NCBI GenBank assembly: GCA_040755975.1
Contig: JBFLZY010000012.1
Coordinates: 1-47,158 of the forward strand
DNA length: 47,158 bases
From: JAIMBK01 sp040755975
GTDB taxonomy: Bacteria > Bacillota > Desulfotomaculia > Desulfotomaculales > Nap2-2B
Direction of reading: 5' to 3'
The notes under the pieces: generated by a model
What the model was told of the DNA's origin: nothing
The model's input: only the letters and a program-made list of their open reading frames with translations
The model's database searches: none
Part shown: positions 17,905 through 25,891 of the stretch, piece after piece
How the letters are laid out: each line of letters begins with the position of its first letter
How positions within the stretch are numbered: position 1 is the first letter of the stretch
Program-made: the position numbers and the translations under genes

Positions 17905-18333
17905 TTACTGGTCTTTTTCTCCGGTCAGCACTGCCCGGTGGCCGATGCCGACCGTTACGTCGTCCAGGTGCAATAAACCCAACCCGAAGAAGACCGCCAC
18001 GCTGATGTGGTCGGAAGAGCGCGCAATGCCGATTTTTCCGCCTACATTTAAACCGATTGCCTTGGGCATGATCTGGGTAAGGGCTTCCCGCGTGGCGCCG
18101 GCCACCGCCCCTTCTTCGGCGTGGATTTCCTTGATCACCCCTTCCCGCTTGGCGGCGACCACGGCCCGTTCGACGATTTTGTTTACCGAAGTGATAAAAT
18201 CGCCGCCGTAGTCCACGGCTGCCGTTTTAAAGCCTTCCCTGGCAAAACGGGCTTTATACTCCCTTTCCTTTTCGCGGTCCTCGCTAAGCGCCATGATTAA
18301 GGCCGCCCTGGCCACCTGCCTGCTGGTGTGCAA
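17905..18333 (-). CDS. HutP family RNA-binding regulator-like protein
   Basis: 142-residue protein of the HutP family; Bacillus HutP is a histidine- and Mg-dependent antiterminator of the hut operon. Visible are QVARAALIMALSED near the start, HAEEGAVAGATREALTQI with the metal-ligand histidine, VGGKIGIARSSDHISVAVFFGLGLLHLDDVTVGIGHRA at the end. A TTG start at 18333 is preferred because GGAAGGGG lies upstream and the upstream gene ends at 18362; a longer reading to 18420 would overlap it. No hut genes are nearby, so its target is unknown. Confidence 0.85.
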   Translation of the reverse strand: MHTSRQVARAALIMALSEDREKEREYKARFAREGFKTAAVDYGGDFITSVNKIVERAVVAAKREGVIKEIHAEEGAVAGATREALTQIMPKAIGLNVGGKIGIARSSDHISVAVFFGLGLLHLDDVTVGIGHRAVLTGEKDQ

Positions 18334-18361
18334 AACAAAATCACCCCTTCCGGGCTTTACT

Positions 18362-18826
18362 TTAACGGAGGGTGTACTTGCGGTCCAGCTGCGCGCGGTA
18401 ATTTTTAAATTCCTCGGCAATCCGGAAGATCAGCCGCTCCAGATCAAAACGGTGCAGGGTGAGCGTTGCCGGCGAAAGCACCTCTACTTTCCGGAAATCC
18501 TCCCGGGTTGTGAACCTGACCAGATCCTCGACGGTGTCGGCGGTAACTTCCAGAATTAGAGGGGCGTAGGCCACTTCCTGGTTGTTCAGGTCGTCAAAAA
18601 CGGTATAAATGTCCATGCCTATATCGATGTTGTCAATATGAATTCCCTGGACGGGGACGTTGCGCAGCAAAGTCACCTGCTGTTCCCTTGCTTCTTCAGC
18701 CACCCTGTCCATGGGCTTGCCGCCGAAAAGGAAGCGCCCCGGTTTGGTTGTTCCCTTTATGTCCAGGCGGATCCTGGCTTTGATGTCCCGGTCCGGGATG
18801 ATATCCTCGGGTTGGAAAACCGCCAT
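18362..18826 (-). CDS. Unrecognised 154-residue protein beside hutP-like gene
   Basis: I do not recognise this family. The product is soluble, acidic and mixed alpha/beta, without signal peptide or membrane helix: MAVFQPEDIIPDRD at the start, a central NIDIGMDIYTVFDDLNNQEVAYAPLILEV, and a C-terminal helix FDLERLIFRIAEEFKNYRAQL. The ATG at 18826 is well placed behind GGGGGGTGC; an ATG at 18841 has poorer spacing. It is 28 bases upstream of the hutP-like gene and probably co-transcribed with it. Confidence 0.6.
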   Translation of the reverse strand: MAVFQPEDIIPDRDIKARIRLDIKGTTKPGRFLFGGKPMDRVAEEAREQQVTLLRNVPVQGIHIDNIDIGMDIYTVFDDLNNQEVAYAPLILEVTADTVEDLVRFTTREDFRKVEVLSPATLTLHRFDLERLIFRIAEEFKNYRAQLDRKYTLR

Positions 18827-18885
18827 ATCTGCACCCCCCATCCTTTACATTTTTCGCTACAAAACAAAGAACTCCTGCAAATTTT

Positions 18886-19617
18886 TTAGCGCCCCGCATC
18901 CTGCAGGGCAGCTTTTTTTAATTTCGCTACCTCTTCCGGGGTAAGCAGGCGGTATTCGCCCGGCTTGAGGCCCCGCAAAGCAAGCGGCCCCAGCCCGATC
19001 CTTTTCAGCCTGTAGACGGGGTGGCCGATCCGGGCGCACATCCTGCGCACCTGGCGCTTGCGCCCCTCGTGGATGCTTATTTCCAGCACGGCCCCCTTTT
19101 TGTTTTTTCCTTTTAACCTTACTCTGGCCGGCGCGGTCAAGCCGTCGGAAAGGAGCATTCCTTTGGCCATTTGCGCCAGTTTGTCTGCGGGGGGAACCCC
19201 GCTCACCCAGGCCAGGTAGGTTTTTTGCACCCGGTGGCGGGGGTGGGTGAGGGCGTAGGCAAGCTCCCCGTCGTTGGTCAGCAAGAGAAGGCCTTCTGTT
19301 TCGTAATCCAGCCGGCCGACGGGATAAACCCGCCGGCGGACGTTTTTGAGCAGATCGAGCACTTTCGGGCGGCCCTGCGGGTCGTGCACGGTGGTGACGT
19401 AACCGGCGGGCTTGTTTAGTAAAATATAAACTTTTTCTCCCGGTTTTTGGACCGGGCGGCTGGCCACTTCAACGCGGTCCACCGCCGGGTCAATGCTTGT
19501 CCCGAGCCGGGTGACAATCTGGTCGTTTACTTTCACCAGTCCGGCCTGGATCAGTTCCTCGCATTTGCGGCGGGAAGCCACCCCCGCCCTGGCCAGGTAT
19601 TTATGCAGCCGTTCCAT
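18886..19617 (-). CDS. rluB: RluB/RsuA-family rRNA pseudouridine synthase
   Basis: 243-residue enzyme isomerising a uridine in rRNA (23S U2605 position for RluB). An S4 RNA-binding domain opens the protein (ERLHKYLARAGVASRRKCEELI), followed by the catalytic domain with GRLDYETEGLLLLTNDG (catalytic Asp) and the C-terminal ISIHEGRKRQVRRMCARIGHPV. The start is the ATG at 19617 with TGGAGC upstream. The open frame extends to 19749, but that extension is the 91-bp repeat and is not part of the protein. Confidence 0.92.
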   Translation of the reverse strand: MERLHKYLARAGVASRRKCEELIQAGLVKVNDQIVTRLGTSIDPAVDRVEVASRPVQKPGEKVYILLNKPAGYVTTVHDPQGRPKVLDLLKNVRRRVYPVGRLDYETEGLLLLTNDGELAYALTHPRHRVQKTYLAWVSGVPPADKLAQMAKGMLLSDGLTAPARVRLKGKNKKGAVLEISIHEGRKRQVRRMCARIGHPVYRLKRIGLGPLALRGLKPGEYRLLTPEEVAKLKKAALQDAGR

Positions 19618-19656
19618 ATCTTTTTGCTCCAGTTCCCGCCCCGAAAATACCCCTCT

Positions 19657-19747
19657 GCCCGCCGTTCGTTTGCCGTCGCTCCGATGCTTCGGGCCAACGA
19701 AACATCGGCTTGGTTCGGAGCGAACCAGGCAGCGCTGCAAAATGCGC
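19657..19747 (+). repeat. 91-bp interspersed repeat, copy A
   Basis: Begins GCCCGCCGTTCGTTTGCC and ends GCGCTGCAAAATGCGC. It matches the reverse complement of 29675-29765 with four differences in 91 bases. Internal palindromes are TGGTTCG/CGAACCA with a GAG loop and CCGATG/CATCGG. It lies between rluB and the DtxR-family gene. Confidence 0.9.
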
Positions 19748-19771
19748 ACGATACATTAGCTTTCTTGCCTT

Positions 19772-19838
19772 AACGGCGGGCGGGAAGCTTTCATTCTCTG
19801 TAGGTGCCGCTAAAAAGCGGCATGAGGGTCTCACCCCT
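19772..19838 (+). repeat. Interspersed repeat R, copy 2
   Basis: AACGGCGGGCGGG, AGCTTTC, CTCTGTAGGTGCCGCTAAAA and GGGTCT occur in the same order as at 10607-10680. GCCGCT/AGCGGC forms a small hairpin here. It follows repeat copy A and touches the 3' end of the DtxR-family gene. Confidence 0.5.
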
Positions 19839-20328
19839 AATTCCCGCGTTCGATCTTTTTCGCCTGGCAGTGCCTGAATTCCTCTATAATTTGCGGTTTG
19901 CTGCGCAAAAAAGCGACAAAATCGAGGAGGCACCGCAAGGTGGGCGTGCTGACGTTGTGTTCGATACCCTCCACATCTTCGTGCAGATGTTCCTTTACCC
20001 CGATCAGCTGCAAAAATTCCCGCAGGGTGTTGTGCCGGTTAAGCAAATAGGCGCCGATTCGCCGCCCTTCCGGGGTCAGCCTGATCAGGCCGTATTTTTC
20101 GTAGCGCACCTGCCCTTTTTCGTGCAGCTTGTGCAGCATTTTGGTGACCGAAGGGGGCTGAACGTGCAGGGAGTCGGCCACGTCTTTGACGCGGGTATAA
20201 CCTTCTTGCGCACTCAAGCGGTAAATCATTTCCAGGTAATCTTCCATGCTGGATGTGAGTTCGTCTTCTTCGGCGCTCAGCACGGCGTATCCCCTGGCCG
20301 TGTAAAATTTTTCACCGGGTTCGTTCAT
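19837..20328 (-). CDS. DtxR/MntR-family metal-dependent repressor
   Basis: 163-residue iron or manganese-responsive regulator. The winged-helix N-terminal domain reads SSMEDYLEMIYRLSAQEGYTRVKDVADSLHVQPPSVTKMLHKL, with the wing at GLIRLTPEGRRI; the dimerisation/metal domain follows (HEDVEGIEHNVS). The SH3-like third domain of DtxR is absent, so it is MntR-sized. It starts 24 bases after feoB ends and is likely to repress the feoAB operon (inference from position). Confidence 0.88.
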   Translation of the reverse strand: MNEPGEKFYTARGYAVLSAEEDELTSSMEDYLEMIYRLSAQEGYTRVKDVADSLHVQPPSVTKMLHKLHEKGQVRYEKYGLIRLTPEGRRIGAYLLNRHNTLREFLQLIGVKEHLHEDVEGIEHNVSTPTLRCLLDFVAFLRSKPQIIEEFRHCQAKKIERGN

Positions 20329-20352
20329 TGCTGCCGCCTCCCCGAAAATAGC

Positions 20353-22353
20353 TTAACCGCAAAACAACAGGCCGGCATGATAAACCGCCCAGGTGATTGC
20401 CAGAGCCATGACCAGCGGCAGCAAAAGGCCCACCGCCGTCCACTTCAGGCTCTTTGATTCTTTATAAATAACCACGGCGGTATACGTGCAGGGCAAGTAC
20501 AGCATAAAGAAAACCAGAAAAGTGAACGCCTGCAGGCCCGACCAGCCGGCCAGGAGATGGCTTTCCAGCGCCGCCGAGCCTTCCAGGCTGCTGGTCAGCC
20601 CGTTGGTTATGGCCAGCGCCCCCAGCACCACCTCTTTGGCCGGCAGCGCGTAAAGCGCCGCTACTAAAGTTTTGCCGTCCAGCCCGAAAAATAAACCGGC
20701 AGGTTTGAGCAGGTCCGCCAGCCGGGCGGTGATTGAAGGAGCGGGCCCGGCGGGGAAATTGCTCAGTAACCAGATCGCCACGGTCATCGGCGCGGCTAAA
20801 AGGGCGGCTCTGGTCAGCACGTGCCAGACCTTTTCCCGCAGCGTGCGGAGGATCACCGGGCGCAGCCGGGGGAGGCGGTAGGCGGGAAGCTCCAGAACAA
20901 AACCGGGGTTGTCTGCGCGGAAAAAAATGGCGTGGAGCAAAAAAGTACCGGCCGTCACGGCGGCGGCGGCAATGGCCAGCAGCCCCACCATGACCAGCGG
21001 GGCGCTCATTCCGAAAAAGGCCCCGGTCACGGCCAGCATAACCCCCAGGCGCCCGTTGCAGGGGAGCAGGGGGCTGGTGAGCATGGCCAGCAGCCGGTGG
21101 GAGCCGGTCATGATCCGGGTTGAAGAGACGGCCGGAATGCTGCAGCCAAAAGCCAAAAGGCAGCTTACGCAATGTTTCCCCTGCGAGCCCACCGCTTTGA
21201 GCGGGCGGTCCATGATGAAAGCGAGGCGCGGCACAAAACCGGCGTCCTCCAGCAGGGCAAAAATGACGAAGAAAATGGCCATAGTCGGGAGCATAACGGA
21301 AATTACCGCGCCCATTCCGACGATCAGGCCGTCGACAACCGCTCCGGTAAGCCACCAGGGGGCGTGCAGGTAAACCAGGATTTCTCTCGTTTGGTCGGCC
21401 AGCCAGGCAAATATTGCGGCGAGCCGGGCGGAAAGAGGGGCGGCGCCAAAGAGCGTGATGGCAAAGATCGTCCCCAGCATGACCAGGATGATGGGGTATG
21501 CGGCCAGGCGGTGCAAAACAATGCCGTCCAGCCTTTCCGTAAGGCTCCTCCGGCCGTTGCTCCGGCCGGTGACGGCTTCCGCGGCAACCCGGTGCGCGAA
21601 CCCGTACAGGGCGGCAATGATTTTCCTCTGGCCGCAGGAGCCGATGAACTCCCGGCAGGCCGCCGCCTGTTGGAGCGCCTCCAGGTGTCCGGCCGCTTTC
21701 AATTCGGCAGATACGGCCGGGTTGTTTTCCAAAAGCTTTAGCGCCGCCCACCGGCGCGGCCACCTGGTTGCCGCCCCCGCCAGCGCGGCGGATATTTTTT
21801 GCAGGCAGCTTTCGATTTCCTTCCCGTAGTCAACGCGCGGCGCCGGGGTGATGGTTCCTTCCCCCACCGCAATGACCGTTTTGAGCAGGCCGTCGATCCC
21901 CTGGCCGGTGGCGGCGCTGATGGAGACCACCGGAATGCCCAGCGCTGCCGAGAGTTTATTTAAATTTATGCGGAGCCCCTCCCTTCGGGCCACGTCCATC
22001 ATGTTAACGGCCAGCACCAGGCGGGGGGTCAGTTCCATGAGCTGCAAAACCAGGTAGAGGTTGCGCTCCAGATTGGTGGCGTCGGCCATGGCCAGAACCA
22101 CGTCCGGCTTTTCCTGGACAAGGAAATCCCGGGCGATGACTTCCTCCAGGGAACCGGCGTTGAGGCTGTACGTACCGGGCAAATCAACCACTTTGATGAT
22201 CTTGCCGTTATACCGCAGGCGTCCTTCCACCTTTTCCACCGTTTTTCCCGGCCAGTTCCCCACGTGCTGGTTCCGGCCGGTAAGCAGGTTAAAGAGCGTG
22301 CTTTTCCCAATGTTCGGGTTGCCGCCCAAAGCCACGGTCAGGTAACCGTTCAT
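20353..22353 (-). CDS. feoB: Ferrous iron transporter FeoB
   Basis: 666-residue membrane iron(II) transporter. The cytoplasmic G domain shows G1 GGNPNIGKST, G3 DLPGTYSL and G4 NMMD, then a helical GDI-like segment to about residue 270. The membrane part has Gate motifs with conserved cysteines (GKHCVSCLLAFGCSIPAVSSTRIM) and LPCNGRLG. The length is normal. Its ATG overlaps the last base of feoA (TAATG), so the genes are translationally coupled, and a DtxR-family gene follows. Confidence 0.95.
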   Translation of the reverse strand: MNGYLTVALGGNPNIGKSTLFNLLTGRNQHVGNWPGKTVEKVEGRLRYNGKIIKVVDLPGTYSLNAGSLEEVIARDFLVQEKPDVVLAMADATNLERNLYLVLQLMELTPRLVLAVNMMDVARREGLRINLNKLSAALGIPVVSISAATGQGIDGLLKTVIAVGEGTITPAPRVDYGKEIESCLQKISAALAGAATRWPRRWAALKLLENNPAVSAELKAAGHLEALQQAAACREFIGSCGQRKIIAALYGFAHRVAAEAVTGRSNGRRSLTERLDGIVLHRLAAYPIILVMLGTIFAITLFGAAPLSARLAAIFAWLADQTREILVYLHAPWWLTGAVVDGLIVGMGAVISVMLPTMAIFFVIFALLEDAGFVPRLAFIMDRPLKAVGSQGKHCVSCLLAFGCSIPAVSSTRIMTGSHRLLAMLTSPLLPCNGRLGVMLAVTGAFFGMSAPLVMVGLLAIAAAAVTAGTFLLHAIFFRADNPGFVLELPAYRLPRLRPVILRTLREKVWHVLTRAALLAAPMTVAIWLLSNFPAGPAPSITARLADLLKPAGLFFGLDGKTLVAALYALPAKEVVLGALAITNGLTSSLEGSAALESHLLAGWSGLQAFTFLVFFMLYLPCTYTAVVIYKESKSLKWTAVGLLLPLVMALAITWAVYHAGLLFCG

Positions 22354-22583
22354 TATTCGGCCGCCTCCACCAGAATATTGCGGGCTTCTTCTTTGCGCAA
22401 AGAGAGGTAAAACCCCCTGACCTTATACTGGCCGGGGTCGCCGAAAGGGGCGACGCGAACCAGTTCGATCTCCGTATCCGGAACCAGCCCGAGATCCAGG
22501 ATGCGCAGGGCGGGCCCGCTTTGCCGGATTTCCCTGATCAAGTATTTTTTTCCCCGGACGGCCTTTTCAAGAGTTAAGGGCAT
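22353..22583 (-). CDS. feoA: FeoA SH3-like iron transport accessory protein
   Basis: 76-residue FeoA that supports FeoB. The typical pattern is present: ALRILDLGLVPDTEIELVRVAPFGDPGQYKVRGFYLSLRKEEARNILVE. It is the first gene of the feoA-feoB-dtxR-like unit and overlaps feoB by one base. The upstream gap 22584-22702 is AT-rich and may carry the promoter and a metal box, but no convincing DtxR operator was found. Confidence 0.93.
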   Translation of the reverse strand: MPLTLEKAVRGKKYLIREIRQSGPALRILDLGLVPDTEIELVRVAPFGDPGQYKVRGFYLSLRKEEARNILVEAAE

Positions 22584-22702
22584 CTTTTTCGCCTCCGTAC
22601 CTTATTAAAAAATAGCCTGGTCTAAAAATGTTTCCTGCGGCTACATATTTAAGTTATGATTGAGCGGGAGAGAAGGTTACCGCCCGAAAGATGCCCGGGA
22701 TA

Positions 22703-22736
22703 AAAAAAGAAAAAAGGGGCTTTTGTGTTGGCCCCC
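22703..22736 (-). terminator. Rho-independent terminator after the zinc-ribbon gene
   Basis: On the minus strand GGGGCC and GCCCC close a loop of about nine bases, followed by TTTTTTCTTTTTTT. It ends the transcript of the gene at 22764-23102. Confidence 0.8.
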
Positions 22737-22763
22737 TGGTAACCCAGTTGATAAAGAAAGTAA

Positions 22764-23102
22764 CTAATAAAGGCTCATGTTGGACAGGCGGTGCTTTTTA
22801 TATTTTTTTTGCATCGTGAACCGCCGGCCGCAGGCGGCGCACTGGTAAGTGCCGAAATTCTCCACCACCCGGGTGGCGGCGCCGCAGTGGGGACAGGCGG
22901 CGGGGCTGATCTCAAAGAGCGGCAGCCACATTAACAGGCCGAAACCCGCCAGCCCGGCCAGCCCGCCGGCGACGCCGGGCGGCAGCCGGAAAGCCAGGCC
23001 GATTTCCGAAATTAAAACAACGATGCCCGCAAAAATAAGGATCCGCACTAAAATCAGCATCAGTTCAAAACCCGTGGTCTTAACTTCCCCTGGATGCCCC
23101 AT
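22764..23102 (-). CDS. Small membrane protein with C-terminal zinc ribbon
   Basis: 112-residue protein of unknown role. Two hydrophobic segments (LMLILVRILIFAGIVVLI and GVAGGLAGLAGFGLLMWL) are followed by a four-cysteine zinc ribbon CPHCG-16-CAACG and a basic tail (QKKYKKHR). The ribbon probably faces the cytoplasm. It is a single-gene unit with its own terminator, divergent from the FapA-like gene. I do not recognise a named family. Confidence 0.7.
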   Translation of the reverse strand: MGHPGEVKTTGFELMLILVRILIFAGIVVLISEIGLAFRLPPGVAGGLAGLAGFGLLMWLPLFEISPAACPHCGAATRVVENFGTYQCAACGRRFTMQKKYKKHRLSNMSLY

Positions 23103-23162
23103 TTTTCTCCTCCCCCCGAAGAATCGTCTCTAAATAAACGTATTATACATAAGAGGAGCAAA

Positions 23163-23182
23163 TTCCTGCTTATGGGCAGGAA
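23163..23182 (+). promoter_or_regulatory. Inverted repeat in divergent promoter region
   Basis: TTCCTGC (23163-23169) and GCAGGAA (23176-23182) form a perfect seven-base inverted repeat with a six-base spacer, between the zinc-ribbon gene (-) and the FapA-like gene (+). It could be an operator or an early leader hairpin. Confidence 0.35.
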
Positions 23183-23271
23183 AAATGGATCTGGAAAGAG
23201 AAGAGGGAAAACGGATGTTAAATTTTTTAAAAAATTGTCGATATGTTAAAAGAAAAGGGGGTGGGGACTGT

Positions 23272-24777
23272 ATGGAAGAGTCAAAAGCGGAAGCGCCAAA
23301 AGATGCCGTTCTGGAAGTGGCCATCGCCGGCAATAAACTGGCCGCTTATGTTTCTGTGTCTTCCTTCGTGACCAAAATAGATCCGGAGGCGGTTTACCAG
23401 GCGCTGGCGGCCGCCGGCGTGGTATATGGCCTCAAGCCCGAAGCAATCGCGTCCTTTTCGGCGAGTCCCCAGGAAGAACCATTTTTGATTGCGGAGGGCG
23501 TGCCTCCGCAACCGGGCAAGGACGAAAATGTCGAATTGCTTTTCCTTAACGTGGCGGTGCCGGAGGAGGAACCCGGGACCCAACGGATCAATTTTCGGGA
23601 AACGAGTACGATTGTCTCGGTGGAAGCGGGCGCGGTTCTGGCCGTAAAACACCCGGCCGTCCCGGGCAGCGAGGGAAAAGGGGTAACCGGCGAGCCTCTT
23701 CCGCCCCCGTCGCCGAAAACGATCGAACTGCGGGCGGGAAAAGGAGTGGAAATCCAGGAGGAGGGCACGAAGGCGGTAGCGCTGGTGAACGGCCGCCCCT
23801 GGGCTAAGGAAACGGCTACTATCTGTACGGTAAGCGTAGATCCCCTGCTCATCCACAAGGAAGACGTGTCCATTAAAAGCGGAAACATTCGTTTTAAGGG
23901 CGACGTGAAAATCCTCGGCAACGTTTTCGAGGCAATGGAAGTCTTTGCCACCGGCAACGTCGAGGTGATGGGGCTGGTCACCAGGGCTGCCGTGCAAAGC
24001 GGAGGAAAACTGGTCGTTCACCGGGGCGTGATCAACAGCAGTTTGAAGGCCGGCCGCCATTTTCCAGGGGCGAAAAAAATCGCTTTCTTGCTTCAGGATT
24101 TAAAGGCAAACCTGGATCTTCTCGATAAAGCCCTGGCGCAGCTGAAAGACAGGAAAGATTTTGAAATTCGCGATGCAGATTTCGGGCGCTTGGTGATTGC
24201 TTTGCTGGACACGCGCTTTAAAGATATCCGTTCCTTAGTAAAAAATACCATCAGACAAATAGCCTCTTTGCGCAACCAAAATCTTCCGGAGGAAATAATC
24301 AAGCTGACCAAGTCCCTATCCTGCCTGGCAGGGCTGAACCCTTTAACCGTAAATAATTTTAACGAATTGCTGGCCAACGTTTCCGCCGCCGCGGAAGCCC
24401 TCCAGCAGCAAGAGTCCAGCCGCGCCGAGATCCGGGTCCATTCGGCAATTATGTCGAATATCCAGAGCTCCGGCAATGTTCTCGTGCTCAGCCAGGGTTG
24501 CATCAGTACGGTGATCAATGCCGGGGGAAATGTCGTCGTTAAGGGGGCTTTTAAAGGCGGCGAAATTTTCTGCGAAGGAAACGCCGAAATACAGGAACTG
24601 GGCAGCAACCTGGGGGCTCCCCCGGTTGTGCGGGTGAGCTCCCGCAGCTTCATCAAGGTAGGGAAGGCTTATCCGGGGGCGATCATCCAGGTGGGGCAGC
24701 GCCGGCTTGTCTTAAGCCAGCAGATGGGTTCTTTTAAGGCCCGCTTGAATAGAGAGGGAGAACTGGATATTATATAG
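23272..24777 (+). CDS. FapA/DUF342 family protein
   Basis: 501-residue cytoplasmic protein of the DUF342 (FapA) family. The N-terminal domain ends in the conserved PGSEGKGVTGEPLPPPSP, followed by a right-handed beta-helix-like region with GNIRFKGDVKILGNVFEAMEVFATGNVEVMG and a C-terminal coiled region. The beta-helix resumes at SGNVLVLSQGCISTVINAGGNVVVKGAFKGGEIFCEGN. Members are reported near polysaccharide, sporulation and signalling genes, without a firm activity. The ATG at 23272 follows GGGGGTGGGG; an ATG at 23215 is the alternative. Confidence 0.85.
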   Translation: MEESKAEAPKDAVLEVAIAGNKLAAYVSVSSFVTKIDPEAVYQALAAAGVVYGLKPEAIASFSASPQEEPFLIAEGVPPQPGKDENVELLFLNVAVPEEEPGTQRINFRETSTIVSVEAGAVLAVKHPAVPGSEGKGVTGEPLPPPSPKTIELRAGKGVEIQEEGTKAVALVNGRPWAKETATICTVSVDPLLIHKEDVSIKSGNIRFKGDVKILGNVFEAMEVFATGNVEVMGLVTRAAVQSGGKLVVHRGVINSSLKAGRHFPGAKKIAFLLQDLKANLDLLDKALAQLKDRKDFEIRDADFGRLVIALLDTRFKDIRSLVKNTIRQIASLRNQNLPEEIIKLTKSLSCLAGLNPLTVNNFNELLANVSAAAEALQQQESSRAEIRVHSAIMSNIQSSGNVLVLSQGCISTVINAGGNVVVKGAFKGGEIFCEGNAEIQELGSNLGAPPVVRVSSRSFIKVGKAYPGAIIQVGQRRLVLSQQMGSFKARLNREGELDII

Positions 24778-24883
24778 AGCGGAACACCGGTACAGAGGAC
24801 AGAGGGATAGAGGGTGCGGGGAAGATGGGATGGGGGCGCAAAAGGCAGGGGAAAGAAGAAATTTAGACGGGGAGGATAAGCAA

Positions 24884-25426
24884 TTGCAGGAAAATGTACT
24901 GGTGCTGGTGGCGGAGTTGATGGCCCTGGCCGCCCAAACCGCCCCGAAGGGCCTGGGGCACGACTGCGTGGCCACGCGGGTGGTTTCCGGCGATCTGTTG
25001 GGGCAGCTGGCCGATGAGATGGTGCGTTACGGCCGGGATTTGCAAAAGGCAAACTTCGACCGGGACGCCGAAAACGTACGCCGTTCCGGCGCTGTCTTGC
25101 TGGTTTCCCTAAAGGAGAATAAGCCGCTGGGCTTAAACTGCGGCGCCTGCGGCAACAGCCGGTGCGCGGAACTCCAGAGCCGCCCGGGGCCGGAGTTTCC
25201 GGGGCCGCTCTGCGCCTGGCGGCTCATCGATCTGGGGATTGCCTTGGGCTCGGCGGCAAGGACGGCCAGCCTTTTGTGCGCCGACAACCGGATCATGTAC
25301 CGGGTGGGCGTGGTGGCCCGGAAAATGGGCCTGCTGGAAGGCGACGTGGTGGTGGGTATCCCCGTCTCCGCCTTCAGCAAAAATATTTATTTTGACCGGA
25401 TGGAGCAAAAAGCTGCCAAAGCCTGA
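24884..25426 (+). CDS. DUF2148 ferredoxin-like domain protein
   Basis: 180-residue protein of the DUF2148 family, found mainly in anaerobes. It has a cysteine cluster NCGACGNSRCAEL followed by a fourth cysteine in LCAWRLIDLGIALGSA, consistent with a 4Fe-4S site, and the family end NRIMYRVGVVARKMG. TTG at 24884 is chosen as the start because GGGGAGG lies eight bases ahead; the longer frame from 24830 has no such support. The function is unknown; the downstream gene is separated by a riboswitch promoter. Confidence 0.8.
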   Translation: MQENVLVLVAELMALAAQTAPKGLGHDCVATRVVSGDLLGQLADEMVRYGRDLQKANFDRDAENVRRSGAVLLVSLKENKPLGLNCGACGNSRCAELQSRPGPEFPGPLCAWRLIDLGIALGSAARTASLLCADNRIMYRVGVVARKMGLLEGDVVVGIPVSAFSKNIYFDRMEQKAAKA

Positions 25427-25486
25427 CCCGCGGACAGCGTCTGCACAGTTGCCAACGGAAATGAAACCAGTTTGTGCTTTGTACTA

Positions 25487-25515
25487 TTGCTTTTACTCTT
25501 GAACTGTTATAAAAT
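25487..25515 (+). promoter_or_regulatory. SigmaA-type promoter for the cobalamin riboswitch
   Basis: TTGCTT at 25487-25492 and TAAAAT at 25510-25515 are separated by 17 bases. Transcription would start about 20 bases before the riboswitch P1 stem. Confidence 0.65.
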
Positions 25516-25542
25516 AAAGGCGATATCAATTTTATGAAGGCC

Positions 25543-25807
25543 CCGGCAGGTGCCCCGGGCGACACCCGGGGAGAATAGGGAATCAGGTGCAAAGCCTGAG
25601 CGGACCCGCCACTGTATGGGGGGAGCGTTTGCGGCAGGTTGATTTCAGCCACTGGGGCGGCACTCAGCGTTAAGGGAAGATTTTATGAAGTAATCTGGGT
25701 GAACCAAGGGTAACTTCGGTTGTTGCAAGCCTTGGAAATGCTGAGTGCCGCCCCGGGAAGGCGGCGGCAAACGTGCCGATCCCCGAGCCAGGAGACCTGC
25801 CTGCCGG
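25543..25807 (+). promoter_or_regulatory. Cobalamin riboswitch
   Basis: The adenosylcobalamin aptamer is recognisable from AGGGAATCAGGTGCAAAGCC, GCGGACCCGCCACTGTA, the CCGGGAAGG element and the B12-box-like GAGCCAGGAGACCTGCC. P1 is a perfect eight-base pair of CCGGCAGG (25543-25550) with CCTGCCGG (25800-25807). A peripheral arm is unusually long: a 15-bp perfect stem, 25654-25668 with 25740-25754, enclosing a UUCG-type hairpin. It sits before cobT and is followed by a terminator, so it should act by attenuation when cobalamin is plentiful. Confidence 0.95.
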
Positions 25808-25830
25808 AACAACCGCTGGATGATGGCAAA

Positions 25831-25864
25831 GTCCACGGCCTACCAATGGGCTGTGGGCTTTTTT
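25831..25864 (+). terminator. Riboswitch-controlled terminator
   Basis: GTCCACGGCC (25831-25840) pairs with GGCTGTGGGC over the loop TACCAAT, with two G-U pairs, followed by TTTTTT. It lies between the aptamer and the cobT ribosome binding site and is the expression platform. Confidence 0.9.
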
Positions 25865-25891
25865 AATTTAAACTTAAGGGGGTATTTGTTG

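Noticed and set aside
19618..19749. N-terminal extension of the rluB reading frame
   Set aside because: The extra codons are the 91-bp interspersed repeat; the S4 domain start and ribosome binding site fix the ATG at 19617.
20462..21763. 433-codon open frame overlapping feoB in another frame
   Set aside because: Arg/Pro/Gly/Ala-rich translation typical of a shifted frame in G+C-rich DNA; feoB itself is complete.
22584..22680. DtxR-type operator upstream of feoA
   Set aside because: Only a short TAG/CTA symmetry is present; no convincing metal-box palindrome was found.
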